A DNA stretch of 64,000 bases from Buxus sempervirens (Eukaryota; Streptophyta; Magnoliopsida; Buxales; Buxaceae): the NCBI GenBank assembly GCA_947561395.2, contig OX387184.1, forward strand, positions 17,712,205 to 17,776,204, given 5' to 3'. This document shows, piece after piece, positions 36,680 through 54,270 of this stretch. Below the pieces are notes generated by a model, which saw only the letters and a program-made list of their open reading frames with translations, was not told the origin of the DNA and searched no databases. Within the stretch, counting starts at the first letter, position 1, and each line of letters starts with the position of its first letter. The position numbers and the translations under genes were made by a program.

Positions 36680-37400
36680 TTAATGCTTACTGGGCAAATT
36701 AAGGTTTATTTGAAGCACTTCTTGCTCCTGCCTTGAATAGCTTCATCAAAGTTGAGTTTGACCCAATTTATTATAGGCTTGATCAATCATACATACTTAA
36801 TTTCACCTTAATTAATAGTCGGAGTGTCCCTTTGTCTCTGATCTTCTTTGGGTAGTCACACCATTTGATAGAAATTCTAAATGAAAAATATGATCTTCCT
36901 GGGAGAGTGATGAGTGCCAAACCTTGAGCCACTTATGTTCTTCGTTGTTCCAAAGAGTGGGGAAATGAGATTCCAAGAGACACGGTGCCAAGTCCGCCAA
37001 CGTCAAATTCAAACCTTAAGCCACCTATGCTCTTTTTTATTTTCCTTTTTTTTCACACTAGAGGAGGAGCGTGCATTAAAATGACAGCTACCCTTCTTGA
37101 GAAATATTTTCTAGGTTTAAAATAATGGTATAGATTTTCAAAAACAAAAACTTTATAAACGTTGGATGCTTGATGTGTCAAATGATCAAAATCCAGACAG
37201 CTGTATTTAAAGGCGGTGGATGATTTCAAAATTTCAAGTGATCTTATCTTTATAGTCCACACTTTTTTGATACAAGTGGTTCTGATCTCGCCGGTCCCTG
37301 TTAAATGCTCTGACATTGTTTCCTCTTTACGTTTCCATTTTAAGCCGCAAAGCCCGTTGCAATATAGGCCCACACGACCAAAACACAATCGATGCGTTCG
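36680..37400. other. Intergenic DNA before the PHD-finger gene
   Basis: No gene or repeat recognised. Short frames at 36812-37012 and 37053-37388 (minus) have no domains. The rise in GC and CpG from about 37330 probably marks the promoter of the next gene. Confidence 0.45.
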
Positions 37401-37840
37401 TTCCGACTTACAGCGGGGGCCACGACCACGAGCTCCCCATATCTTCGTGTTGTTCGTTAGACGTCGAGGAGTGACGTTTCAGTCTTTCGAATACACATCT
37501 GAACTCTGAAGCAAGATCATCCCGTTCTCCAGAATCGTCTAAATCTAACTGCCTTATTTTCCTCTTTTAGAAAAAAGTTTGAACGTTCATGGTACAGGAG
37601 TGCATCGCCTGCTGTGGAATTGGTAAAAGATTTCTCAGCCTGTTTTTCATCTTTTAGGGTTTTTGTACGCCGACCTTGTTTCTCGGAGGTTCTTCAGAGC
37701 GGGAGTGATTTAACTGCATTTCGAGATCTGTCCTCTCTCCCCGTTCATCTGATTCTCTCATGTGAGCTTGATTTGATGTTTTTGGGGTGAAATGTGATGT
37801 TTCCCGGATGCAATCCTCGTGTGAATCTTCAGTCAACATG
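37400..37840 (+). promoter_or_regulatory. Probable promoter, 5' UTR and first exon of the PHD-finger gene
   Basis: This segment is locally rich in GC and CpG with a CT-rich stretch (37730-37760), like a plant leader. The coding exon at 46307 needs an upstream exon ending in ATG in phase 0. CAACATG|GTATAG at 37833-37845 supplies exactly that; GAAATG|GTAAAC near 39835 is an alternative but lies in a hAT MITE. An upstream ATG at 37586 (MVQECIACC) ends at a possible donor GTAAAA. Without transcript data the first exon is provisional. Confidence 0.4.
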
Positions 37841-38509
37841 GTATAGTTCATCACTTTGTAGATTTATTGTGTCGGTTTCTTTATCGTTATGGTTAGTTGA
37901 TTACGCGGTTACATTTTGGTTTTATAGTGATCTCACGCTTGCTTTTGAAACGTTCTACATTGTTAGATTTTTTCTAATAGCTTGTTCTTCTAATATTTGT
38001 TGGATATGGACATGGGTGAAGCTTTGGTCATTTTTAGTTAAAGTTCTCTTGTTGGAGATTCTTTCAGTTATACTGCATGTCTCTTACTTTATTCTGAGTG
38101 TAACTCAACCGCATGGTGCATTTTTTCTGCTTATTCTGACATGTTTGTGACATTTACCTCTACTCTGTTGTGTATCCTTTTTGGGCATTTCATTTGTTCT
38201 GTGTTTGCTCTTTCGATGGTTTGCAGATTTTAGACTGAAATTTCGTGCTCATCAGCTCTGCATATTCTATAGTGAAATTAAAATGACCAAATCCATGTCA
38301 ACACGTAGACACTCTCGGGCATACTCATTTGTTACCTTATTTTTCCTAGTCTTTCTCGAACATCCATTTCAACATCCTTATCTCGTCAATGATTATCCTA
38401 TGCATATGTTGCTTATTTTTTGTTCAAAATTTAAATCGATACATAATGGTAAGCTTAATGGCTGTTCTATAAAAGGTAACTTTTAGTTTAAATGGGACAT
38501 CCAGATCAT

Positions 38510-40100
38510 ATAACACTGTGTAGCGCCTTACCACTAAAGCCATAGAGTATAATTCTATGTGTAACATTCTCATCAATATCTCCTACATTATGAATAATAA
38601 TTTTAAACATACCAAAATGCATTGCTTTTAAGAATTTCTTGATTCTCAATTCTTATTGTTGCTTCATTCTCTCTCCTAAAAAAAAAAAATCTAAATTCAT
38701 TCATAATACCATCAGCAAGCAGTCTATCAAATGGAGGAGAAAAAAAAAGGTTGGTTCGGCTGGCCTTGTTATACCCTTCATAATAAAAAGGTCTTTATAA
38801 ACACGATAAGAAGACCATTTCTATCTCACATTTATTATTTTGCCCCAAAAACTTCTTCACAAAAGAATTGATAAAGTCCAAATTTGGAAAGTAATTCCAA
38901 GGTATCTTTTCATATCTTCAATTTTTCACTTACTCTCTTTTAAGATTGGTCCATTAAAACCACATCATCTACAAATAGCATACTCTAAGGAACCTCGTAT
39001 TGAGTATGAGTAGTTAATTCATCAATAACCAAGTGAAAGACTCATAGCTAACTCTTGACGTAAGCATATTGTTAATGTGAACTTATTTATACCACTGACT
39101 ACTACTCGCACCATAGTAAAATCTTTTTGATACATATTTTAATAACCTCAATGTATTTAAACAGTTACTCAATTTATTGCAAAAAATCCACCAGATTAAC
39201 TCTTTTTGGATTCTAGCATATAATTTCTTTGGATTAATAGAAAACTATGAAGGTCTTTTTCTCTGTTCTCTAAATTTCTTCGATGGCTAAACTGTGAAGG
39301 TCTTTTATTTGGATTAATAGAAAACTATGAATGTCTTTTCTCTGTTCTCTAAATTTCTTCAAAGGCTAAACCTCCTTGGTATACAGATAAATTGATTCTC
39401 TCAAACTTGGGTTGTCCTTCCTAACCTTTTTTCATCAGTCTTTCCCAAAATTTCATGGTATAATTCATAAGTTTAATTCCGCAATAATTAATACGGTTTT
39501 GGACATCTTCATTTTTATATGATAAATGGACAATTCTGAACCAGTGTTTATAGTTTCGCCATTGAAATTTTGTTTTTTTGAGGTTAGCGATGCGTTTCGG
39601 AGGTTGAAAATTGTCGATTTGCATTTCTGGCGGCGTGCGTCGAGCGAAACAGGGAGGGAAACGGAAATCTTTTTAATTACCATTGGCGATTTGTGGCGGC
39701 GTGCCGGCGAAATTTTCCCAAAATTTAAAATATCCAGTTTTTGTCTATTTTTTGCCTTCTTTGATTTTTCCGCCGTTTCGGCGGTACGCCGGCAGCGTGC
39801 CGGTGAAATTTCGTTTCATGCGATGGGCGGCATTGAAATGGTAAACCTTGTTCTGAACATTTTTATTTTTATTTTTATATACAGGTGCTATTGTATTATT
39901 CCTCCAAGCATTGGCATTTTATAGTCCTTAGAATTCCATCTAATAATTTGGCAAGCAGCAAACCCCGATCTCTCTCATGCACTTCTGTACTTCAATTACG
40001 ATACTGACTTGTCATAAAGCCTTTCCTACTTTCATATTGGCGAAGGCAACCCTAAACTTCAGAGCATAATAGTAATTTCTTGAGATTCTAATAACTACAT
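38510..40100 (-). mobile_element. RTE-type LINE relic (reverse transcriptase), antisense in the PHD gene intron
   Basis: Reading the minus strand from right to left, decayed RT motifs appear in the expected order: WRNNTIAPVYK (around 39880), INYCGIKLMNYTMKFWERLM (39430-39500), a degraded LVIDELTTH with FVDDVVLMDQ-like block (around 38950-39030), then GDIDENVTHRI (around 38540-38600). These fit RTE-clade LINEs. Frameshifts and stops are frequent. The RT is split between VYK and NEDVQN by the hAT MITE at 39542-39850. Confidence 0.8.
39542..39850. mobile_element. 309-bp hAT MITE with TSD TTCTGAAC
   Basis: The 8-bp duplication TTCTGAAC lies at 39534-39541 and 39851-39858. The insert starts CAGTGTTTATAG and its reverse-complemented end starts CAAGGTTTACC, imperfect hAT-like termini. 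The interior is unusually rich in CpG and GCCGGC-type sequence. The insertion cleanly splits the RTE reverse transcriptase, which confirms the boundaries. Confidence 0.8.
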
Positions 40101-42830
40101 CTGCACCTGAAACAAAACTCTCCCTACCTTTGCCATTGAGTAATTTTTTGAAGTATTCTCTTCACCTATATTTAATCTCTTTATCCTTTTTTAAAGCTAT
40201 CGAATTTTCACACTTAATGAATTTAACTTGATATAAATCTCTTGTTCTTTTTCACTCTCAGTCTTGTAAGTTCATATAAATTATCAGTTGCTTTTTTCTT
40301 AGCCTCACTTATTACATTTTTACTATATTTTTTTAATAATTTTGTATTTTTCTATGTTTTTTTTGGGTCTGTATTTTTTTGGTAAGTCTTAAAATAGAGT
40401 TATTTTTCTTTAATATCTTTTTGAATCTTAACACTCCAACCCCAATTTTCTTTTTGAGATTGAAATTTACCTTGGTGGTGACCCATGCCTAGACATAACT
40501 AGGACTTTTAAGCATGTCAGCGTTGGATTACCGCGCAGAAATGATTGCTTGGAGGATTTAATGCTACTATTTGATTGATAATGGTTTTCCATGATTCCCA
40601 GTGGAATCTCTTATTAGCGTATGTTCATCTCTGTGTTTATTCATGTTTTTGATATTCATTTGCTGCTTCTTGTGTTAGTAAATTATGGACTCAAAGAAAA
40701 TAAATTTGATTGTAGTTTTATTCTTCTGGTTAACTTCTTTTTCAATTTACACACTTGATCAAGTTTTTTTTTTGGTTGCAAGAGTCCATATTTGGAGCTG
40801 GATGATACTGAAGCAATCTTCTTATGGTTCTTGTTCTCTTCTTGTATTGACTAGTTGAGGAAAATTCTTTTCGCTGGTTCATTGGCCTTTTGATCTAGCC
40901 TTTCCTTCGTGTAATATTGGTTTTTAATATGGGGTACTTGCTCCTTTAATAATAAATGAAATTTTTTGCATCATGTATTTTTTATTTAAGAAGAATGTGT
41001 TTTTGTTAGGAGATTAAAAACGATAAGAGTATATTGGCTCACTACTGGAGGAAGGGAGAGCAATAGGTGGAAGTGCTGCTTGTGGATCCTTTAGCTTGAG
41101 GAGAGAGCCTTTTGTGTAGTGTCATTACTAGAAAACATGGTATTCACAGCAGATCAACACTCGAGCAAGGGTGTGTTTTGCAAATCCCTAGAAATCTTGT
41201 TCTTCATTAACTTCGTTGATATATTTCCCCATTCCATTTCAGTTTTTAGCTTTTCTTTCTGATGGGGGAAGGGGTTAAGGGCAAGGCAATTCCAATTACT
41301 CCTTTTTTCTCACATGACATCTCTTTTGACTCTACCTGTTCTTCTTTTTCTTTTTCTTTTTTCTTGTTCTTTCTGGAAGAGGCTAAAATATCGGATATTC
41401 GATTATGATCTTTTGTTGGTTGTCTTGGAGTTTTCCTTTTGGGCAAGATCTTAGGCTCACTGAATTGAAGGAGCCATTCTGTTTTCATGATTTGCTTTGA
41501 GATGTTTTTTCTGATGAATTTGTTTTTGATTGCTTTAGATACTTTATTATAGGCTTTTCCGCTAGTGCCTTCCTCTACTATATTCAAAGAGAACGAGAGA
41601 GATTGTAATCCTCCCTGTCCTTTTTGCCACACATTCTCTGCGAAAATCTTCAATGATTAAAGGCCTTTGTTTGGAGTCTGGACAGCTCTTTAGGACATAC
41701 TTTTTATATCATCCATAAAAAAAAGTATGTTTGGAGTCTGGACAGCTCTTTATAAGAAAAGTGTTTGGCCTTGTCATATATGTGATTGGTAGTGTTGATA
41801 GGTAAAGTTTTTCTTTGTCAGACAATTTTTGTGTTTCATGCATTAGATGGTCAAGGTGGTTTAGATATTGTTATCGGTCATATGTCTTTCACTTCTGTCG
41901 CGGTGTGATAGTTGTCATGGTTGATTTAACTATATTTCATTATCATATGTAGTAACCCGTCACCTCCATGAATGATAAATAGTGACATCAGGCAGGGATC
42001 TTTTCTATATTCTAGTCGTAGATCAACATTGTGAGTGTAAACCTGCGATTGGTTGTTGATTTGTTCCATTGGCACGTGTGGATAAATTTCTATGAATCCA
42101 TTTTATTTGTGCTCATCATCAATTTGCATCTTAAAAATTTAATATCATATTGCATCAATTTGTCATAAACTTGAATAAATTTAAGCATCATATATCAATT
42201 GTACCTCATTCTTACTCTTTGGATCTTTGAACAGGATTTCTCTCAATTAGGATTTAGTCAGTGACGCCCACTGTATAAGAAAAAGGGAACATGATATCCA
42301 AGAATCTAAAGGAAATTGATGAGTTGCAACTCCAAGGTTTAAAAGAGCTTCTTTAAAGTGATAAAAAGTCCTTTAAGAGATTTTGAAATCCCTATTTGTG
42401 GACTGTATAAATGTGCAACCATGTCTTTTGTCAAGCAATCATATGCCTATTTTCATGTGTTGGCTTTTCATCAGTTAAGGTGACTATGTTAATATGATTA
42501 CTGTAACTTTTTGCATACCTGTGCTTGTGTTTGTTCCAATAGTTTTGAAGACAAATTGGTATATATGTCAGCTTAGTTTCGAAGACAAATTGGTGTATTT
42601 TTCAGCTGTAATGACTTGACTGTGGAGGTTTCATTTTTTATGGAAGAGTCAGAAGACAAGTGATAGAGCTTTTTTTCATGCTACACCATGATTACTATGG
42701 AGGAGAGAGGAATAGATATATCTTGAGGATGCTAATGGAATAGATAATTTTTCATTAGTTCAATTCTGGTGATGGTGGCTAGGTTGGATTGTACTCATCC
42801 AAATATTATAGGAATCTCTGTTTTTGAAGT
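40100..42830. other. Intron DNA of the PHD gene, mostly unassigned
   Basis: AT-rich intron sequence. A 21-bp phrase (TTTGGAGTCTGGACAGCTCTT) occurs twice, near 41670 and 41729. GAAGACAAATTGGT occurs twice, near 42548 and 42581. The minus-strand frame at 41246-41653 is Lys/Glu-rich without a domain and I do not call it a gene. Confidence 0.45.
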
Positions 42831-42839
42831 TATTAAAAA

Positions 42840-43350
42840 TTTGTGGACCTTTGCTTTCTTCACTTTGGAATGAGGAGGTTTATGTGGCTTGGCCAAATTT
42901 GGTTTATCAAGTTGAATCTTAATGGACCTTTGTTAGTGTACCCCATATTTGGGTGCAATGTTATCTTTGGAGATCTTTTTAGAGGTATCCTAGACCCACT
43001 GTTGGGGTATGTTAGAGAGGGGAATACATTGAAAATTAAGGTATTTGCTCTTCTGACAAGGTTGAGGAAGTCGAGAAATTGAGGCTCACTTGTGCCTTGG
43101 TTCATGAGATCAACATCTGGGTTTCCCATGTTGCCTGCTAACTACTTGGCAAATAGACTAGCCGAGAGTTGAGTAATGAAAGGAGATCTATTGACAGGTT
43201 TGCTAGAGTTTCTGAGTTAAATGGGAGACATTTTTTTTAGATATCTATATGTTTTTTATTTTTATATCAGACTGGGGTACCCACCCTTGTACACTTTTCT
43301 CTCATCTTTTAATGATTATATTCATTATTGTTATTCATTAAAAAAAAAAA
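42840..43350 (+). mobile_element. Probable L1 LINE 3' remnant
   Basis: Near 43095-43225 a broken frame reads VHEINIWVSHVAC and DRFARVSELNGRHF, like the RNase H tail that ends many plant L1 ORF2 proteins. It is followed by a 3' UTR-like end (CCCTTGTACACTTTTCTCTC, then a TTAATG-type tail and A11 near 43339). The upstream part is too decayed to assign. Confidence 0.4.
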
Positions 43351-43911
43351 TAACAATAGTGGCAATAGAAGAATATCTCTAGTACTAGTTTATGATATGA
43401 ACTATAATGATGGTTTCCTTGCTGACCTTTGAAATCATCAACGATCTTCATAGCCCTAGTCAGCCAATTGTGATCTGGATGTCAGTGTTTCCTAGAGAAT
43501 GCCCTTGGAAGTTCAAATAAAGGGGTAAAGAAGATGACTCCAAGAGGGGAAAGATTGATAAGACTAACGCTCTGTTTGGTAATGCTTTTGCTTTCTTTCT
43601 TTCAAAAGCAAGAAAGCAAAAAGGTACTTTTCTGCTTTTTGAAAGATCTTCTATTGAAGCTAAACCGTTTGGTAAATTTTTTTTTGGTGATGCTGAGCTG
43701 AGAAGCACAAAATAATGTTTGGTAATTGCAGTAGTATAGGAATTGCTTCTATTCTGTTATCAAACTACTGTAAATAATATTGCTTTGTACTTAATGATAT
43801 AATCAACATACATTCTAATATCAGTTTAACAATATAAAAGTTTCATAATATTGATTGTTTAATTACATTCAGATGGGTAAAAAAGTAACTAATATCATCA
43901 TTGTGTTAATC

Positions 43912-44197
43912 CAGCCCTAGCAAGCTCGGTCTTACCAACACCAGAAGGATCAAATGGGATGTTGTGGCCGGCCTAGAACAGCTCTTGACATCAATGCTGC
44001 CTCTGCAACAGCATTAATTGCTTCATTCTGCCCTGCCACTTTGGTGCAGTCTCTTGGCAAGCGCAATTAACCTCTGCTTCTCATCTTGGTCGGGCCTTGT
44101 AATTGGTATGCCAGTTCAGCAAAGTGGTGATTTGTTCAGGCCCAACAGTCTCTGTTAGCTTCAAATTATCATTACTGCACCTTCAAGCTATGCTATG
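43912..44197 (-). pseudogene. ClpB/HSP101 chaperone gene fragment
   Basis: On the minus strand from 44197 the translation, across frameshifts, reads AIA-LEG, LTETVGPEQITTLLNWHTN, DEKQRLIALAKRLHQ, NAVAEAALMSRAVLGRPQ, then PSGVGKTELARA. These match the junction of the middle domain and second AAA+ domain of plant ClpB/HSP101, up to its Walker A motif (GPTGVGKTEL in the intact family; T is S here). Only about 95 codons are present, with stops, a lost GIPV segment and at least two frameshifts. It lies in the PHD gene intron, antisense, with no rest of the gene nearby: a captured or retroposed fragment. Confidence 0.8.
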
Positions 44198-44199
44198 GT

Positions 44200-46306
44200 G
44201 ATTGGTGGTACACTGGTAATGTTCACTTGCTGACCAACCAAATGACCAAGCCACCGGCAATTATCAACAGTATTTAAAGAGCTTTCCATTTCCACCCCAA
44301 GGTTCTCATGTTCAAAAAATATATTAAGAAGCTTATGTTCTTCCAATCTTCACAACCATCAGATTTCCCACATCACATCAACCAGGTGTGTCTCACCATA
44401 CCATCTGATCTGATCAACCATTGACAAAATTAAATCATTATACATGTTCTGATTCTTTCTGTTGAGCCACTTCAATTGACTGTTATAAATTATTTCTTTC
44501 AAAGACATAGGAAGGAGAGGAACAATTAAACCAGGAGTTCAATTGGATGATTTTCTTCCTGATTTTCTATTTATTTTTTCCTGATTAATTGCCATCATCT
44601 TGTTTGATAACTATTTATAATGAAGATGATTTTGTCAACTGAGCTTCAAATGTCGAATCTTCTACATTAGCTGTTCTTCGTTGGTAAAACAGATTCTAGT
44701 TATCGTCGCGGTCAAGGTCAATTTTCAACCTCAAAATCATTGTGCTTGAGATTTTGGGTGAGAGAGGATGCTGAGAAAAAGAAAATTGGACGAACAAATG
44801 AATGAGAAATAGAATGAGGTTTGTATGCGGAGTGGATGGTTGGGAGAGTATGAAACAGAGGACCGTGGGAATGATTGACTGAGAAACAATGAGTGTGAGG
44901 GATAAAAACCGAGAGAATCATCCAGGGAAAAAGCATTGCTGTAACGGCCTGAGAGACATATAACAGTTAGAGGGTTGCTGGTCGATTGCTAAAGCTGTGA
45001 CAAAGAGACCCGAAAACATGGTACTGAGAGAGGATCAGAGAGTGACTAAATGTTGGAGATGAAACAGATGGGCTCTTTGGGGTTCTTTCTTGCGGAAGAG
45101 GCGGAAAACGAGAGATAAAGTGAGGTCTCTGTTGACATGTGAAGAAGATAGGTGAAGAAAAAAAACTTACTACCAGATAAGACGCCAGATAAGATGACTA
45201 AGAAGGAGTACATTTCAAGAATGAAAAAAAACATTGCTTCACTCTCTCATGGAAAACTTTTTTTTATTTAATTTTATTTTTCTCCTTGTCTTATGAAATT
45301 CTTATTGGATTTTTTTAACTCGACTTTTCGAAAGTGCTTCTCCACTGTGTCTCTCAGATGTCTTTTCAAATTTACCTCCTTATGTTTGCTACTGCTAATA
45401 TAGCACTTAGATAATCAAGTATAGGAAGTAATGAGGTCGTATGTTAAGTGTGGACATTTAAGGTTTTGATTAGGTTGAATGGCTGTTGCTCTGGGCCAGT
45501 AAAAACCCAAAAAGGGTTTTTTATTCCTACACTCCGTTAGACATTTCCAAGCATGGGTACGGTATTTGGCTTCATCACCAACTTGGTAAATTCCAGGTGG
45601 TTTTGTTAGCCAATCCCTTTTTGGATCTTGTTTCAGGTTTTTCAGCCCAGTGAATGCCACTTGTAGATATCATGGTAGTCTGAAATCATGTATGTGAAAT
45701 TAGAAAGTTGTGAGGGAAGAAGATACAGAAGCGCACACACAGACAGTGATAGAGGCAGAACTCACTGTACTTGGAATTTCAAAGTACAGTGACTTCAAAT
45801 AAGAAGTACAATGAATTATTTGTTTTTTAACACATGAAACGAGTATCGGTTGAAGCTTTGTTTTAGCTGCTACAAACTTGTGAAAGCTTAAGTGCAAGGA
45901 ACTGCCATAAGCTCAACTTCTATGTTCAAATAGAAATTTTTTTTAATTAAAACCTAGCATTTGGTCATTCAACGAGTCCCTCACAGGACAGAAGTACTGA
46001 ATCCAGAACCTTCCCCACTTTTTCCCCTCCTAAGGGGGAATGTCCTAGCAATGTCCCAAATGATGGGAGGACAATATAATTTCTTTTATATTATTGAAAA
46101 TTGAATATTTGCATTTATGCAGATAATGTGTTTTTTTATTGTACAATTTTACTATATTCAGAAGGGCATTAGTGGATGGTTCTTGATGTTTTTTTTATCT
46201 TTTTCACTCTTTTGTATTATGGGCCTGGAGAATTGTGCTTATTGACTACATTGACAATGGAAAATTGAGTAAAATTCCCAATAACAGTTTTAGTTTGTTG
46301 CTTTAG
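44200..46306. other. Remaining part of the PHD gene first intron
   Basis: AT-rich intron DNA with no domain-bearing frame. The left flank of the HSP101 fragment begins near 43565 with GCTCTGTTTGGTAATGC, like the end of a plant DNA transposon, but I found no matching right end. A direct acceptor (TTGCTTTAG) closes the intron at 46306. Confidence 0.4.
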
Positions 46307-48002
46307 GTGACTGTTTGCCAGAAATGTGGAGTGACTGGCTTTTCAGAGCATCTAGTTTATTGTGTCCAATGTCAAGCTGCAGCTGAACACCGGTATGTTG
46401 CATTACAGGTCCATTTGTTTGTACAGAAGGGTTGCTGATGAATCCTTTAAGGTATTAATGTGTATGAGAGGTGAAGTAACATGTATTTTCCCCCTTCTGC
46501 TTCAGCTACTGCCTAAATAAATTGCCAAAAATTAATGATGAAGATGTCATTTGGAAATGTGAGCAATGTCTACCAAGGGTTGATAAACAAGGAAAATCCA
46601 GGAAAAGTGAATGCGTAAGCTTGAAAAATGATCAAGCTGCTGAAGCTAGAATAAGTTTGAAGAAAAAGGGAAAAGTGAAGGTCGGCAGGTCAGTCGCCAA
46701 GGCGGAGGTCAGAAAATGCAAAAGTGGCCCTTCCATTGAACCTAGCCATGACAAACATGTGATGGTTGATGTAGTTGAATCTGTTCATCTTTCTGGTGAT
46801 TGTTTTCTCCCTGTTGAGGATGACAAGAATATCCACTTCCATGGTGAGGATTATAAAAGTCATCAAAGGACTAGAAAAAGGAGAAGGTTGATCCTGGAAG
46901 ATGATGGCAGCACCGATGAAGAGGGTGAATCTGTTGAAGGCAAAGCCTTTCAAATAGTTTCAGATGCTTGTGATACTCTGAACAATTCTTGCCATGAGCC
47001 ATTTACAGATTCACATTACTATCCTTATGCACAGCCAATCATTGACCCAGTCTGGAGGTAGGATGTTTGCATTTGCTTTGCTGTTTTGGTGGTTACTTCT
47101 TGGTGCAGATCTCTGATCCGTCTTTACACTTTCTGATAGGGGGTGCTTTAGGATCCGCAATGAAAAATTTGATACAGATGCTGGACTTGTTGCCCATATG
47201 TCAAGCAAAGCATGCTCAAAAGTATGGGATGGGGTCAATGCTTTGCCACCATTGCTCGGTGTTGAAATGCTGCCTAGATTGAATATATGGCCCGAGAGTT
47301 TCTGTAGATCACCTCCAAACGATGACAGTATTGCTCTTTATTTCTTCCCAGAAACTGAAAGGTATTTTTCTTGTAATCTTTATTGTTTCTTCTTTTGATC
47401 TTGTACATTTATTTAATTCTTTATGTCTTGTTGCAGTGAGGAAATAACTTTTGACGTCCTTCTGGAAGATATAATCAATCTGGATCTTGCCCTGAAGTTC
47501 GTGATAGATAACACCGAGTTACTAGTTTTCTCTTCTGTTGAATTGCCTCAAGATTTCTGGAGTAAGCTTCAATATCTTTGGTGAAAGATTCTCATTTGGA
47601 TTTAGACTAGGACTTCCTTTGCTTTTCTTGTAAGTAATTTAATGGTACATTAATGAATTTGCAGGATTTAAGGGGAAGTATTACTTATGGGGAGTTTTCA
47701 AGGGAAAGCAAGTGCCTCTTCGCCATAATCCTGTCGATAAGTCATGGAATGTACATAGTCCACTTAGTCCTCTTAGTACAAATAGTACCTATGGTCTGGA
47801 GAAAGAAACAGAAGATTCGAATGTCACCTTCTCACCATCCGGAACACAAACTCCAGAACCCTTCGATTCTGGCAACGACGATATTTCATTGGGACCTTGT
47901 TTGAAGCTGTTCCCTTTGGAGGTAGAGGACATGGCTATAGCGACGAAAGTGCCGAGAGGTGAAAAGCTTGAACTTGAACTTGAGCTGGGACTTGGTAGGT
48001 AA
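46307..48002 (+). CDS. PHD zinc-finger protein, AIPP2-like (five confirmed coding exons)
   Basis: Predicted nuclear reader protein of about 441 aa if exon 1 supplies only the ATG. Exons: 46307-46392, 46506-47057, 47140-47361, 47437-47561 and 47665-48002. All have GT-AG borders and the frame holds. The N-terminus VTVCQKCGVTGF...YCVQC...HRYCLNKLP...WKCEQC is a PHD finger with the usual Cys/His spacing. A Lys/Arg-rich middle (KRRRLI) and an acidic stretch (DDGSTDEEGESVEG) follow. The C-terminal half, from DPVWRGCFRIR through WPESF, LYFFPETESEEI, LVFSSVELPQDFW and YYLWGVFKGK, is the conserved AIPP2/AIPP3-type domain. The tail LELELELGLGR is EAR-like (LxLxL). In Arabidopsis, AIPP2-type proteins bind unmodified H3K4 and help silence genes with BAH readers and a CTD phosphatase; the same role here is inference. 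The first exon is probably near 37.8 kb across an 8.5 kb intron. Confidence 0.88.
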
Positions 48003-48328
48003 ACGAGTTGATGCCCCGAATAGACGACCTTGTACAAATCATAGCATCAAAAATGTAAGGCAGTGTAGAGAAGGCAGTCATTTGAGAGTTCTGGGATCGA
48101 TTAATACCGTTTCTGTTCTTCAAGCTTTTGTATTATTTTGTAGAGTTTTGTTTCCTTTTTATTTTTCTCTTCTAGAGAGCAGAGAGAAGTTTGAAAAGCT
48201 TGGAAGTGTAAAATCCATTTACAAGATGTGGAGTCAAAAGTGAATCACATTGTTCTCTTCTTGTGCAAAAGCTTCTAGAAGGAAATGTTGTGTAATATGA
48301 CGATTTTGGTTTTAATATTTGAAAAATT

Positions 48329-48400
48329 GGGGCATTCCGAGAATTGAACTCGGGACCTCTCGCACCCTAAGCGAGAATCATGCCACTAGACCAAATGCCC
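48329..48400 (-). tRNA. tRNA-Pro(AGG): tRNA-Pro (AGG)
   Basis: On the minus strand the 72-nt gene begins GGGCATTTGGTCTAGTGG and ends GGAATGCCC plus discriminator C, as usual for eukaryotic tRNA-Pro. The 7-bp acceptor stem GGGCATT/AATGCCC is perfect. The anticodon stem CTCGC/GCGAG encloses the loop TTAGGGT, giving anticodon AGG. The T arm is CCGAG-TTCAATT-CTCGG. There is no intron. A T5 terminator (AAAAA at 48322-48326) lies just after the 3' end. It is a nuclear gene between two protein genes, opposite in strand to both. Confidence 0.96.
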
Positions 48401-48980
48401 GGTTTTCTCTGTTTGAATCTATTTGAATTTTTTTATTTACTTGTCCTAAAACTAAGAAATTTTTTCTGATCTTTCCTTTTGGGTGGGTCTGTGGGTATCA
48501 TGTCTTTTGGATTGATTCAAAAACCTATTCGCTTTAAAAATATGTAAGGACCCTTGAAGAACTTGGCGGCAAGGTCCATAACATAGGGAGAGTCTAGATG
48601 ATAAAATTTTGAAGTTGATGTTAATGTTATTAAGGAAGACGCAGGTAATTGTTTAGAAAAGTAGAGTCACAATTCACCAAACAGAGTTGCGTGTTCAAGT
48701 AATTAGCTTGCACTTCGGATTTAATTTAATCAGCCTCACTCTATCCATCTTCAATTTACATTGCAACCGAAATCACCCAGATGAGATTTTTCCGCTTAGA
48801 TGGCCGCTCTAATCAAGAAAGCGACATAAATGGTTCAACATCACAGAATAGGGCGGAGAGAGAATTCTCGTGAATCATATTGACAAATTGTTGAAAAGGA
48901 GCGGATCCCATTAACTGAAGAACAACATTCGGAAGACAGTTACTCCTACTTTCTTGTGATTCATCCGGTTTCTAGTTGTT

Positions 48981-54270
<5,290 letters not shown>

